NCBI GenBank assembly: GCA_000169995.1
Contig: AAZW01000001.1
Location: 1-64,000, forward strand
DNA length: 64,000 nucleotides
Source: Vibrionales bacterium SWAT-3
Lineage (GTDB): Bacteria; Pseudomonadota; Gammaproteobacteria; Enterobacterales; Vibrionaceae
Reading direction: 5' to 3'
The position numbers were made by a program, and so were the translations under genes. Below, one piece after another: positions 40,201 to 48,485 of this stretch (position 1 is its first letter; every line of letters begins with the position of its first letter). The notes beneath the pieces were generated by a model, which saw only the letters and a program-made list of their open reading frames with translations, ran no database searches and was not told where the DNA came from.

Positions 40201-43200
40201 AACCAATCGTTGGCTCGCCGCCATCAGTCACTGATACATTCAAGGTTAACTTGGTTTCATCGTTGTCATCATCTCTGGCGGTAACAACAAATGGAAGTTC
40301 GTCTGTAATGTTATCTTGGTCGAGTCCCTTAAAGAGTTCAAAAATATAAGTAACATCAGTATCCGCCTCACCAGAAGGAGAGGTAAAGCTCAAGGTGAAT
40401 GCTTTATTGTCAGCACTTTCAGAGCCAACATAGCCTGTAAGTTCACTTACATCCGCAGAGACCACATAAATGATCTGTACACCGCCACTGAATAACTGCG
40501 GCTGATCTCCCACATCGAAAAAGACTGACTCGACAAAATCACTCCCGACGTTGAGATTGAAAATACCAGTATCAGAGACACTGCCATTAATAAGATCAGA
40601 TTCGTCCACAGCAGCATTGCTAGTTGAAGTTAATACCGGATCAACCCCGTCCTGGATAATCCAATCGAATTGCCCTTGCTCTAAAGCAGTACCATCTAAA
40701 TCTTCCCCATCAATAATAAGTGGTAAAGTAATAGAATCGTTGCTGATCAGGTGGTTTATAGGCTGCTCTAGCCCTAAGGTGACATCTGCTAGAACATCAA
40801 TCCCACTGGCAACTGCGCTCAACGTTAGCGTGAATATCGTTTCACCATTTGCTTGTGCGGTAATCGTTTTACCATCATTGGCTAACGTGTAAGTTAGAGG
40901 AAACGCCTCATCCCCAGTCGTCAAGCCCAGAGCATTTAACTGCACTAAGGTATTGGCATTAAATACAATCGAGGCGGGATCTGGATTGTCTGAACCTGCG
41001 GAAACAGTAAACTGACCAACGACAGTTTGGACTCCATCAGATACATCACCTTCAGAGCTGGTCGTTGTCCCATCGACAACTAACCCCGCATCACCATCAA
41101 AAATATCGATAACCGCGGTGCCATTTCCGAAGTCATTACTGCTATCGCCGGCGACATAGTTGAAACTGATGTTTTGAGCTACGGTGTGATCTAAGTTTCT
41201 GTTGGCGACAAACGTCCAATGACCATTTGCAAAGACGGTTAAAACACCTTCATCTAGAGTAAATGATACCGGAGCGCTGCCTGATATTGTTTGTGTTGAC
41301 CCATCAACTTCAACGCTTCTTATAGTTAGCTGGGTATCAAGATCGATGTCGTTATTAAGTACATTGCCAGATACCACTTCACCTTCAATAACTTCATAAG
41401 ATTCATCAAAAATGAGTGGGTCCGAATCTTTAATAACAATAGGCAGGTGACCAATAACGAGTTCTGTAGTGCCGTCGGCATCCGTTTGTAAACCTTCAAT
41501 GACCAGCGCGGTCTGAATTGAATCTAAACCAGCCTCTTGGTCGATCGCCTTATAGAAGTTGATGTTTACGTTACTGCCGGAAATAGCAGCATCGAATACA
41601 ATTTGGCCATCGCTTCGTGTTCCAACCAAGCTTTGCTTGTCAGCCGATACTGCGACAGTGACCGTTAAGCCTTGAGAGGTTAATGACTCAGCTAAACTTT
41701 GATCATCACCAAATGAGAAGTCTGCAAAATCGATGCGAATATCGGATGTTTGTGTTTCATCGCCAAAAATACCGATGACGTTTTCCGAAAACACCACAGA
41801 TTCAGGAAGAATAATCGTTGGCATATCATCGATGGCTTCGTTGCCGACGGTATTGAAAACTTTTGCATCAATCGTCCATTCCGCAGATGAATCTAGGGCA
41901 GAAATATCAATACTCTCCACCAGCCAGTTACCCACAGAATCAACAACACCTTCAAAAACTAGGGTCTGAGTCCCATCGCTTACTTCAATGTAAACTGGGA
42001 GCCCTTCTGCAACATTGGTTGTACCCTGTATGGTGGTAAGTTGGCCACTACGGAATGCCAAAATACTAAAGCCATCTAACGTATCAATATCAATAACTGG
42101 CGAAACAGTATCAATAACAATGACCCCTGCACTATTTACTGCATTCGCTGGGTTACCTGCGATATCAATAGTGTCAGCCTCAATGGAAATACTGCCATCT
42201 GCAAAGCTCGTTAAATCAACGCCTTCAACAGACCAAGCACCATTCACAACCGTTGCCGTTAGAACGATCACGTTGGTGGTGCTGTCTGAAATTCGGATGT
42301 TGACCGTTTGGCCATCCTCAACATTTTGTACCGTACCAAAGAATTTGGCAGATTGGATTTCGAAACTATTGAGAACACCATCGCCGCCATCATCAACACT
42401 TGCAGTGATGCTCGCCAGCGTATCTTTGATTATGGTGTCTGTCGCTGTCGTTGGGTTTCCAGCGATATCTATAGTGTTAGCAACAACCGTCAGCTCCCCT
42501 TCCGCAAAACTTGAGTAGTCTTGTAGAGTGAGAGTCCATGTACCACCCGATACGGTCGTTGTGTATTCTTGCGTGAGCCCTTGGCTATCGGTAATGGAAA
42601 TGCTTATCGTCTGACCATCTTCAACATTGGCAACGGTGCCGACTAGCGATCCATTGGCAATTTCGAATTGGTTGTAAAACTCATCACCAAAACCATCAAA
42701 ATCAACATCGATTGTGGCTAGGGTGTCTTTGATTGTAGAGTCATTAGCTGTAATGCTATTGCCAAACTCATCAGCAATCACCGCATCGACCTTAAGATCC
42801 CCTTCAGCCAATGAAGAGAGATCAACGCCGTTTACCACATAGGTTTCATCGCTTGTGGTTGCCGTTGTGGTTACCGTATTACCATTAATGTCAGTGATCG
42901 TTAGAATAACGGTACGCCCGTCTCGAACATCAACAGCGGTCCCCGTTATCGTAACTGAAGGTACTTCGAACTGGTTTTCGTACCCATCACCACCATCTAA
43001 AATATCAACGGTTAATGCAGCACTCGGTAAAAGTATGTCGAGGTTGCCTTCATTCGATGTTGTGTCGTCTTCAAAGTACTCTGTTGGTCGAGTATCAAAA
43101 CCGGCTTCTGCCAGGGTTTCGTCTAGTGTAGATCGGACATAGGCAATAAAAGAAGCACTAGCGCTAGGTTGGTCGTTTGAAGCACTCGGCTGTTCTGGCG

Positions 43201-43429
43201 AGCTTTCAATGTTGTTTACAAGCTGTGTCACAACCTTTTCCAACTGTTGTTCTACAGCTTCTATTTGTGGTTCTGTCAGAGGTTGAGTCTGGTCCAAGTT
43301 TTGAGGTTCAATACTCACCACTTGCACGCCATCGACCTTCGCTTGCGTAGCGGGTAATGGCTGCCAAGTACCGTCAGGAAACACCTGCCAAATTACTCCG
43401 CCAACTTCGATATATAAAATAGGATCCAT
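34259..43429 (-). CDS. Giant T1SS-exported adhesin with T1SS-143 repeats, 3056 residues
   Basis: The protein has no Sec signal peptide. A short N-terminal domain (1-150) begins MDPILYIEVGGVIWQVFPDG. Four Ig-like repeats of about 105 residues follow (about 150-545; DTLATIDVDFDGFGDEF, DTLASITASVDDGGDG). A VCBS-like unit (about 676, VVSGNVLNNDIDLD) leads into repeats with a period of 145-150 residues, seen at about 780, 930, 1073, 1226 and 1373, which fits the T1SS-143 repeat. Then come cadherin-like repeats to about 2900 (QDVDGSESLTGYVI type). The end holds one RTX-like unit (DDNDLLIGGTGSDSFVF, near 2940) and a type I secretion target domain (QDFDASPDTDAIDLSGIL). All four cysteines lie between about 2276 and 2520. 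It is the first gene of the operon, with AGAGG before its ATG. Acidic and calcium-dependent folding is expected. Ligand unknown. Confidence 0.93.
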   Translation of the reverse strand: MDPILYIEVGGVIWQVFPDGTWQPLPATQAKVDGVQVVSIEPQNLDQTQPLTEPQIEAVEQQLEKVVTQLVNNIESSPEQPSASNDQPSASASFIAYVRSTLDETLAEAGFDTRPTEYFEDDTTSNEGNLDILLPSAALTVDILDGGDGYENQFEVPSVTITGTAVDVRDGRTVILTITDINGNTVTTTATTSDETYVVNGVDLSSLAEGDLKVDAVIADEFGNSITANDSTIKDTLATIDVDFDGFGDEFYNQFEIANGSLVGTVANVEDGQTISISITDSQGLTQEYTTTVSGGTWTLTLQDYSSFAEGELTVVANTIDIAGNPTTATDTIIKDTLASITASVDDGGDGVLNSFEIQSAKFFGTVQNVEDGQTVNIRISDSTTNVIVLTATVVNGAWSVEGVDLTSFADGSISIEADTIDIAGNPANAVNSAGVIVIDTVSPVIDIDTLDGFSILAFRSGQLTTIQGTTNVAEGLPVYIEVSDGTQTLVFEGVVDSVGNWLVESIDISALDSSAEWTIDAKVFNTVGNEAIDDMPTIILPESVVFSENVIGIFGDETQTSDIRIDFADFSFGDDQSLAESLTSQGLTVTVAVSADKQSLVGTRSDGQIVFDAAISGSNVNINFYKAIDQEAGLDSIQTALVIEGLQTDADGTTELVIGHLPIVIKDSDPLIFDESYEVIEGEVVSGNVLNNDIDLDTQLTIRSVEVDGSTQTISGSAPVSFTLDEGVLTVFANGHWTFVANRNLDHTVAQNISFNYVAGDSSNDFGNGTAVIDIFDGDAGLVVDGTTTSSEGDVSDGVQTVVGQFTVSAGSDNPDPASIVFNANTLVQLNALGLTTGDEAFPLTYTLANDGKTITAQANGETIFTLTLSAVASGIDVLADVTLGLEQPINHLISNDSITLPLIIDGEDLDGTALEQGQFDWIIQDGVDPVLTSTSNAAVDESDLINGSVSDTGIFNLNVGSDFVESVFFDVGDQPQLFSGGVQIIYVVSADVSELTGYVGSESADNKAFTLSFTSPSGEADTDVTYIFELFKGLDQDNITDELPFVVTARDDDNDETKLTLNVSVTDGGEPTIGSGMVELSEIPVADSTPSGVGSTANVSLAVTAGNDPLVFLGLDVTTGQAVLDSDGVAVTSNGEALTWRDNGNATFDAVLGNGDAVFRIKLPDSFSLEANGSTNVDVVIELYQSIDHGSGSKDTELTIPASIVTIDSDGSRDTQESDIKIYDGKDPEISVTGSISVDEDGLLGDGQQVGVEDSSPSLGIIEGSDDVVSVTVNTAAFDALSYTSAGKAISLQAVDSDGWYYGQDTDGNNVFRIRFNTDGTTEFDLYAPLDHAYGAGENNLALDFELTVNDADGDTSDPATYSVNVKDDVPTARDGSIEMVEGDNLTGHFLTEEFTGADGASLLVLTIEVIPTLYRFNYVIEIDLINSFDGTVYGQFTLYSDGRYQLTTNQNVATDPNDPKLVDKIKYLVRDTDGDEVTSNAELVLDDNEGFIRYEDSETTEDNDAIIVVSVSTGDIDQSETVTAIEFSEASLNGGSLYLDGVLLQVVDGKVTLSGSQLKMIDSQFTGPNGQLTYRPALNESNTTSTVILAINAIISTDMTPKELTADIAVSVLPVADAPDWSDSVFTYQSVEDDADPIKLDITAQLVDQDSSETLTYTISGIPDGLNITLNGNAVKEGKEYSQNQIDKMEIRADENLAGRFEFEITAIATESGNSFADPADKTADNVHTVTVDISPDADTPILSVKDYQGLEDESIFLKDVISGALTDTDGSESLSYQIEVQDGWAIQGGLFDLIGPNTYLVSAEAIENGTAYLIPKEDISSFTEDLYIKVTAVSYESTIDSLAPINVTAVSDTETINIFLKGVVDEPIVVDGGNAHWEYDSDTKVISNQSVLNEDGLIRLDFVVQTSDDDVSEEINILLTNIPEGTLLVDALGQPVSLTIAYVDDVTGPVFQVSNTQLNDLYLKPVPDFSGELELTVIAISTEPDGDSGEFPMTLKVELAPIVDQEDGQVVSTQGIEDSQIGLNLEPSVNQDVDGSESLTGYVIDSLPADLTLYFDGSVIEVPASGLDLESLLDSTTPTLSELLNSGRLSVTATEDLSGTFTIPITYEVTDTSPTGATDVKDISGTISVTVDARVELDTRLESSGQIYISEDGSPVNVSDAVTFVDADIDGSEYLDYILIDVPDGYSLIIDHPNGAAQDGSGNWIISANGLTSDSIQELAQEILSGMTISSPNDTPVLDIVVRARVIDGEDSKYINTSFQIQITGHDGGGGSCDPVGPPSPIQPDSDIKTPEGEDIDLTGLLNTDVASDPDNEISFYIPADSLPEGVEISGDGVIAEYDASGEIVGYSITADGLSKLTLTGLDEDFAGCIDFTIETIETSPCNGQTVTTEQTISIQVLPVVDDITVEADSTTIQEDTATDLNLELVLGDSVEDGQLITGEGNSATGKETVNSLTITVSNGGTLSESPSDTGLLVDNGNGTWTVTDPSRLSDVLVTPPEHYSGEITLTVTANITDEPDCVTETDTQDKTTVVTITVEPVADEANLVTQDIIGDEDTYISLSSLSAELIDQDGSENLSLALKGVPEGAVVAIKVGDSYELVPNNGTDGGTFNGNPTYEWQLDPSQLANLVIMPPRDFSGDMNLVLEAITQEIGTTEIRYTESDFTVGVNPIGDKVEFFDLPEQMTGSEDEGIVIPLDANSFETDSDEFLLITVTVNGTSDPSGLIGLDRIRIGSETSSFTNVGGIIQASILVKASSVDELEFFAGDAWGNLDITITGQTVDQNTVLGNLVTDTGEPSSQDMTLVITPEPDAPLLSLEYPSIVAEASGTIPLGLDLSLVNPADSEEGFITIYDIPAGLTFSHGSMVDGQYVVELADVPNLAITGGYNSGDQFDLTIEPSSEIGNNQAVGLPQTVSVEFVAEGDSTITATDDNDLLIGGTGSDSFVFASSGLGSADAPSFDVVQDFDASPDTDAIDLSGILGALDITTGLGATQYLDLEESAEGVTISIKANGDDDVQQNILLADVTYDDLYQGDSSSALEAQILQKMIEDNNLTL

Positions 43430-43683
43430 CCTAAACCTCTTCCTTACAAAAACGCTGACCTTGAGAGCATCAATTCACTCAATAAAAGGCTGGAGAAATC
43501 AGCGAACTCTTTCTCATAAATACTAGCAAACAACAAATCATTAACAGTTAATTAATTACCATTGATACGCTGTAAAGTAAACCGATAAGCTGTGACTTTC
43601 ATTCAGTTATATTTAACGTCACAAAATACATTTAGTGAATGTGTCATAATGTTGAAATTACTGGTTAATTTTCAAGGAATGTC

Positions 43684-45531
43684 ATGACGGCAACGAACTA
43701 CCTCAACCAACTGAATCACAAGTATCTTGTAACTCACAAAACCAAAGAAGACTTCTTTTGGGATACCTACATGGGCATCAGTGACGATCATGATGGTTCA
43801 ACCCTCGCTCAAACTCAGTGGACCGAGTTTCTAAGCGCTGCTGAACAGATAAAGGCTATCGAAGCCCAACTAAAGACCATCGATCAAATTCAAGATCCTC
43901 AAGAAAAAGAGCGCACCTTAACCGGGCTAAATGGTTGGTTAGCTACGTTCAAATCGCATGCTATTGAATCGCAAGATTCACAAGCGCTAAAGGCCGACCT
44001 CATCAAGTTTGAAGGGGAACTGTTTGAGAAAAAGCAAAACCACGTGATGACTTACGTAAATGAAGCGGGACAAGAAACAGAAGGATCGCTTCCTGTCCTA
44101 GGTTCAGCGGTGAGAAGTAACAGTAGTGAGCAAGTTAGGCGTTCAGCACACCAAGCGTTATTGGGGCTAGAGCAATGGCTACTTGTGAACGGCTTTATTG
44201 AACTCATCAAAAAACGTAATAAGTTTGCCCAGTCTCTGGGGTTCAAAACATTTTTCGATTATTCCGTCGTAAAAACTGAGCAGATGACCACAGAACAGCT
44301 GTTTGCGATTTTGGACGACTTTGAGGCACGTACCCGAGATAGCCACCAAAAAAGTCTCACCAACTTGGCTGCGCAAAAGGGTCAAAGCGCCCTCAAAGGC
44401 CATAACTTCACCTACTCTTTTGCTGGTGACGTGATGAATGACCTCGACCCTTACGTCCCTTTCTCAAAGTCATTGAGACGCTGGATTGAGTCTTTTGGCC
44501 GCCTGAATATCGAATACTCTCAAGCCACCTTGAAGTTAGATTTGCTAGATCGCAAAGGTAAGTACCCAAATGGTTTTTGTCATGGGCCTATTCCTTCGTT
44601 CTATGACCAAGACACTTGGGTGCCTGCTCAAGTCAACTTCACAAGTAACGCTAAGCCCGATCAAATCGGCAGCGGCTATGATGGAATCAACACTCTGTTT
44701 CATGAGGGCGGGCACGCGGCACACTTTGCCAACGTGAAAATGAACGCTCCGTGTTTCTCTCAAGAGTTTGCACCGACCTCAATGGCTTACGCGGAAACTC
44801 AGTCTATGTTCTGTGATAGCCTATTGAATGATGCTGATTGGCTAAAACAATACGCAGTCAATGATGAAGGTCAGCCGGTACCTAATGAGCTCATTAAAGC
44901 GATGATTGATAGCAAGCAGCCATTCAGAGCCTACCAAGAACGCAGTATTCTTGTGGTGCCTTACTTTGAACGGGCGTTGTATGAGATGGCTGATGAAGAT
45001 CTTACGCCTGAGAAGATCACGGAGCTCGCTCGTCGTAGCGAAAAAAACATACTCGGTTTGGATTGCAGCCCACGTCCATTAATGGCGATCCCGCACCTGT
45101 TATCAGACGAAGCCTCTTGCGCATACCAAGGTTACCTGCTGGCTCACATGGCGGTGTATCAAACGCGAGCTTACTTAACTGACAAGTTCGGTTACTTAAC
45201 AGATAACCCTGAGATCGGCCCTTTATTGGCTAAGCACTATTGGTATAAAGGCAATAGCGTAAATCACAATGGAACAATAGAGAGCCTGACTGGAGAGGGC
45301 TTCAATGCCAAATACCTTGCTGACGAGTGCAACTTAACACCTGAGCAAGCATGGGCAATTGAAGAGAAAAAGATCAAACAACTGGCTTCTCGTGAACGTG
45401 CACAAGTCGCAGATTTAAATGCGAAAATATCGATCGTCGATGGCGCAACTGAATTAGCAAATAATGAAGAGTCGAACGAGCAAATGTGTGATGGTTTTGA
45501 ACGTTTTATTGTAGAAAAGTACGGACGTTAA
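43684..45531 (+). CDS. pepF: M3-family oligoendopeptidase (PepF-like)
   Basis: The 615-residue cytoplasmic zinc metallopeptidase has the HExxH motif as HEGGHAAHF near residue 340, with the downstream third-ligand region EFAPTSMAYAETQSMF. Length and the C-terminal M3 segments (YWYKGNSVNHNGTIESLTG) fit the oligoendopeptidase F group, which degrades medium-length peptides. AAGGA lies upstream of the ATG. It is divergent from the adhesin gene with 254 bp between. It has its own terminator. Confidence 0.88.
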   Translation: MTATNYLNQLNHKYLVTHKTKEDFFWDTYMGISDDHDGSTLAQTQWTEFLSAAEQIKAIEAQLKTIDQIQDPQEKERTLTGLNGWLATFKSHAIESQDSQALKADLIKFEGELFEKKQNHVMTYVNEAGQETEGSLPVLGSAVRSNSSEQVRRSAHQALLGLEQWLLVNGFIELIKKRNKFAQSLGFKTFFDYSVVKTEQMTTEQLFAILDDFEARTRDSHQKSLTNLAAQKGQSALKGHNFTYSFAGDVMNDLDPYVPFSKSLRRWIESFGRLNIEYSQATLKLDLLDRKGKYPNGFCHGPIPSFYDQDTWVPAQVNFTSNAKPDQIGSGYDGINTLFHEGGHAAHFANVKMNAPCFSQEFAPTSMAYAETQSMFCDSLLNDADWLKQYAVNDEGQPVPNELIKAMIDSKQPFRAYQERSILVVPYFERALYEMADEDLTPEKITELARRSEKNILGLDCSPRPLMAIPHLLSDEASCAYQGYLLAHMAVYQTRAYLTDKFGYLTDNPEIGPLLAKHYWYKGNSVNHNGTIESLTGEGFNAKYLADECNLTPEQAWAIEEKKIKQLASRERAQVADLNAKISIVDGATELANNEESNEQMCDGFERFIVEKYGR

Positions 45532-45573
45532 TCAGCGTTTAGGGTCTGAGAAACCTCCCACACAGCAAAAAGC

Positions 45574-45606
45574 AGAAAGGACGATATCGCATCGTCCTTT
45601 CTTTTA
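45574..45606 (+). terminator. Rho-independent terminator of the M3 peptidase gene
   Basis: A 12-bp perfect stem (AGAAAGGACGAT/ATCGTCCTTTCT) with a 5-nt loop, then TTT. It probably also serves the convergent gene ending at 45616. Confidence 0.92.
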
Positions 45607-45615
45607 ATCTTGGCA

Positions 45616-45927
45616 CTATATCGAAACACAAGCAGACCGAATCTCAGTATCGTATTCAATATCAACCGATTCGACGCTTCGCAAAGACTTTCTGTGAATG
45701 CCATATACCTGTCCCGTCAACACAATATAAAACTTTTCAGTTTTCAGTAAGTTCCATGCTTCATCTAAAGATTCTGCGTAGACTTTGTTTTGTGAGTCTT
45801 GTGGACGAGTACCAGCAGCTCTTCCATGTTTACGTGCCAATTCGAACAATCCATTTCGATTAGGTTTGCACGTAAACAGAGTCTCATTGCCATAAATGAC
45901 ACCCTTGCCAGATATGCTCTTAACCAT
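45616..45927 (-). CDS. Hypothetical protein, 103 residues
   Basis: The ATG at 45927 has GGAGAAAC upstream; the longer in-frame extension to 46041 has no ribosome site. The product begins MVKSISGKGVIYGNETLF, is basic in the middle (ARKHGRAAGTRPQDSQNK) and contains a VYAESLDEAWNLLKTEKFYIVL segment. It looks soluble and single-domain. I do not recognise the family. It is a single gene between the M3 peptidase and a porin gene. Confidence 0.65.
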   Translation of the reverse strand: MVKSISGKGVIYGNETLFTCKPNRNGLFELARKHGRAAGTRPQDSQNKVYAESLDEAWNLLKTEKFYIVLTGQVYGIHRKSLRSVESVDIEYDTEIRSACVSI

Positions 45928-46119
45928 TTTGTTTCTCCAAATAATAATCCACTCGTAACGCTTGAGTGGCATACCACATGTCGAACAGTGGATGCTTAAG
46001 CTACGCAAAGAAGAGAATATGGTGTAAAGACCGGGCAGCAATTACACCATGACGTTCAGTCTCAATATTCGAGTTTTAAAGGCTTAGGCTCTCAGCGCGC
46101 CTAAGCCCTGACACTACCC

Positions 46120-47151
46120 TTAGAAGTAGTAGTAAGCTGCTGCGAATACGTGTGTTTCTTCGTCGTATTGCGTGTTACCAATTGAACGTGCACCTTCGAT
46201 ATCTTGCTTAATATCAATACCCATGTCTGCGTTATCAGCAATACGGTACATAGCTGCAACGTTGATGTATGAAGAATCTACATCTGATAGGTTATCTTCT
46301 TCGTTAGTATTGAAAGCGTAACCAGCTGCAATGGTTAGATCATCAGACAGTGTGTAACCGCCAGAGAAGTAGAAACCTGTATTCTTCATCTCATCGTTTT
46401 GATCGACCCAAGAGTTAAGACCTAGCTTCATTGAACCTAACTTCATGCTGCCAGTTACTGTGTATACTTCGTAATCTTTCTCATCGTCACGAGCTTCGTA
46501 ACCCGCGTATACGCTAAATACTTCTTGCTCGATACCGATGTAACCGTTAACGCCTTTGTCTGCATCGTTATGGTCGTCATCAGTCTCAAAGTAAGAGATT
46601 GCGTAAGCAATACCGTTAGTTGCGCCTTGGAACTTCACTACGTTGAATGCATCAGAAGCGTCGCCAGCAGAAGCACCAAACTCGTATGTGTTGTCACCTG
46701 CGCCATCAACTTTATCTAGTGCCGTATCGTTTTCCCAACCGAATGAAGCAATACCGTAACCAGTGTCGAAACCTAACCACGCCTTATCAACGTCTGTCGC
46801 AGGACCTGTATCAATGCCATTCACCCAACCAGATGTTGCTGCGTCGTTCGCTGCAACGTTATTGTCAGTTGTGTAGTTCAGCATCATGTCAGTTTCAAAG
46901 TAACCAACAAAACGATTGTTACGGTAGCTTACCGCCAGTGTTAGACCAGTCGCCCAGTCATCGTAAAATGCTTTTGAACCTGTGTCGTAGTAACCACCAA
47001 CACCGAAAGAACCTGCTACTGAGAATTGATCTTTGTGCATAGAATCAAAAGCAAACATCTCTTCATTCTGGCTATTTTGGCTGCTTGTGTTTACAGCGAA
47101 TGCTGAAGTTGAAATGCTTACAATCGCAAGTGCTACTAATGTTTTTTTCAT
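46120..47151 (-). CDS. Gram-negative porin
   Basis: From the ATG at 47151 the 343-residue precursor has a signal peptide (MKKTLVALAIVSISTSAFAV) and then alternating amphipathic beta strands ending in aromatic residues, finishing AAYYYF, the C-terminal phenylalanine needed for outer-membrane assembly. The acidic extracellular loops (ETDDDHNDADKG, EDNLSDVDSSY) suggest a general diffusion porin. It differs in sequence from the OmpU-like porin at 58539. A long AT-rich leader precedes it. Exact porin subgroup uncertain. Confidence 0.85.
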   Translation of the reverse strand: MKKTLVALAIVSISTSAFAVNTSSQNSQNEEMFAFDSMHKDQFSVAGSFGVGGYYDTGSKAFYDDWATGLTLAVSYRNNRFVGYFETDMMLNYTTDNNVAANDAATSGWVNGIDTGPATDVDKAWLGFDTGYGIASFGWENDTALDKVDGAGDNTYEFGASAGDASDAFNVVKFQGATNGIAYAISYFETDDDHNDADKGVNGYIGIEQEVFSVYAGYEARDDEKDYEVYTVTGSMKLGSMKLGLNSWVDQNDEMKNTGFYFSGGYTLSDDLTIAAGYAFNTNEEDNLSDVDSSYINVAAMYRIADNADMGIDIKQDIEGARSIGNTQYDEETHVFAAAYYYF

Positions 47152-47306
47152 AATTACCACTACCTATATATTGATTCGGCCTTGTTAGTCCGGCCTTTTG
47201 GAGTGGCGCTATTGTTCAAAAATTACAGTTATTGATATACCGTAAAATTACTGAAATTTTATAGCTAAGATGAATTTAATTAAATAATGATATGTTGATA
47301 TCACTT

Positions 47307-48266
47307 TTATATTGAGAAACGTAAGCCGAGCGTGAAACCGATATCAGTACTGTTATCCATATTACGAATGTTCTCAATCATCAAGGCTTCTAAAGCAAGG
47401 CGGTACAAACGATAGCGATACCCCACAACCACCTCATTCGATGGCTCCGAGAAATCTGGATCATTGGTCGACCAACCTTGATAGTTAAGCGATTCAAGGA
47501 CAAAGCTATGGCGCTGATTCCATCGATATTCATACCCAACAGCCCAGCTAGCACTCACGTTTTCAAGTGTTAGCCTCTCATCACTAACTAAACGACCATC
47601 ACTGTTTCGATGCACAAGGCCAATGGTAGAAAAGAAACTGTGCCTTGGAGTGATATAGCTATAGTTGAGTTGGACACCCTGCTCAAAGCTGGTTCTGGCA
47701 AACTGTCCGCTTCTGACGCTGTTGTAAAACAATGAACCACCAGCCGACAGTGACATCGGCCCTCGAGAAAACAGTAGCAGCTCATTGTAGAAGGTAAGCG
47801 CGTTGGTCAGTTCATCACCTTCGAAATCCGACACATGAACACCGGCATTATGGAAATCCATGGTGAACTGATCTTCTGCTACCTCATCACGCCCGTTCTG
47901 CCCAATGCCAAATAAGTCATGAAACCCCATTACAAAGCTGTCTAAACCGTTATCTTTTGCTGTGACAACACGATAATCGAGTTCAGTTTTCCAAATCGGA
48001 GACACTTGCCATTGAACAGCAATGTTCGATTGGTTTTGATAATAGTCTAAGGAATAAGCTGGCGTATGCGCCCATACACTGGCCTGCGTATAAGAGGACT
48101 TAAACTCAATCATACCAGTCCTATTTGGTTCAGCAGAACGAAGCTGTGTAGAGAGCACATTCGAATGAATGGGTGATTGTGCATAGACGAACATTGGAGA
48201 TGCTACAGCACTGTGAAAAGGCAATATTGATAGGGATACAGTCAGAAATGTTCTTAACGCTGTCAC
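47307..48266 (-). CDS. DUF3187-type outer-membrane beta-barrel protein
   Basis: The 319-residue protein has a signal peptide (MTALRTFLTVSLSILPFHSAVAS), then a beta-strand-rich region with a segment FVMGFHDLFGIGQNGRDEV and a C-terminal TLGLRFSI strand ending, typical of small outer-membrane barrels. I place it in the DUF3187 group, of unknown function. The start is GTG (48266). It is divergent from the LuxR-type regulator at 48486 with 219 bp between them, so the regulator may control it. Confidence 0.65.
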   Translation of the reverse strand: MTALRTFLTVSLSILPFHSAVASPMFVYAQSPIHSNVLSTQLRSAEPNRTGMIEFKSSYTQASVWAHTPAYSLDYYQNQSNIAVQWQVSPIWKTELDYRVVTAKDNGLDSFVMGFHDLFGIGQNGRDEVAEDQFTMDFHNAGVHVSDFEGDELTNALTFYNELLLFSRGPMSLSAGGSLFYNSVRSGQFARTSFEQGVQLNYSYITPRHSFFSTIGLVHRNSDGRLVSDERLTLENVSASWAVGYEYRWNQRHSFVLESLNYQGWSTNDPDFSEPSNEVVVGYRYRLYRLALEALMIENIRNMDNSTDIGFTLGLRFSI

Positions 48267-48485
48267 AACTTTCTCAATGGTTTAAAACGTCCGATTCTCT
48301 TAAAAACAGCGTTCAATTAATGCAGCAAATTTACTGCTTTTCGCTAAAATACATAGAATAATGTGTTCTAAAAAAATCGAACTAAGAACACCTTAACGAT
48401 CTTTTAATGTTCACTTGCTCTCGAGCGTTTTAACGAATATCTTCATCGCGTGAATGAATAACCTAACTTTTGATAAGGATAAAAT

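Noticed and set aside
34395..43142. Many plus-strand frames of 60-167 codons inside the adhesin gene
   Set aside because: They are antisense shadows caused by the repeated codon pattern of the acidic adhesin repeats; none has a proper start signal.
34259..43429. Repeat pattern considered as DNA-level tandem repeats or CRISPR-like array
   Set aside because: Periodicity is at the protein level (about 105 and 145-150 residues) with diverged DNA; there are no short identical repeats with unique spacers.
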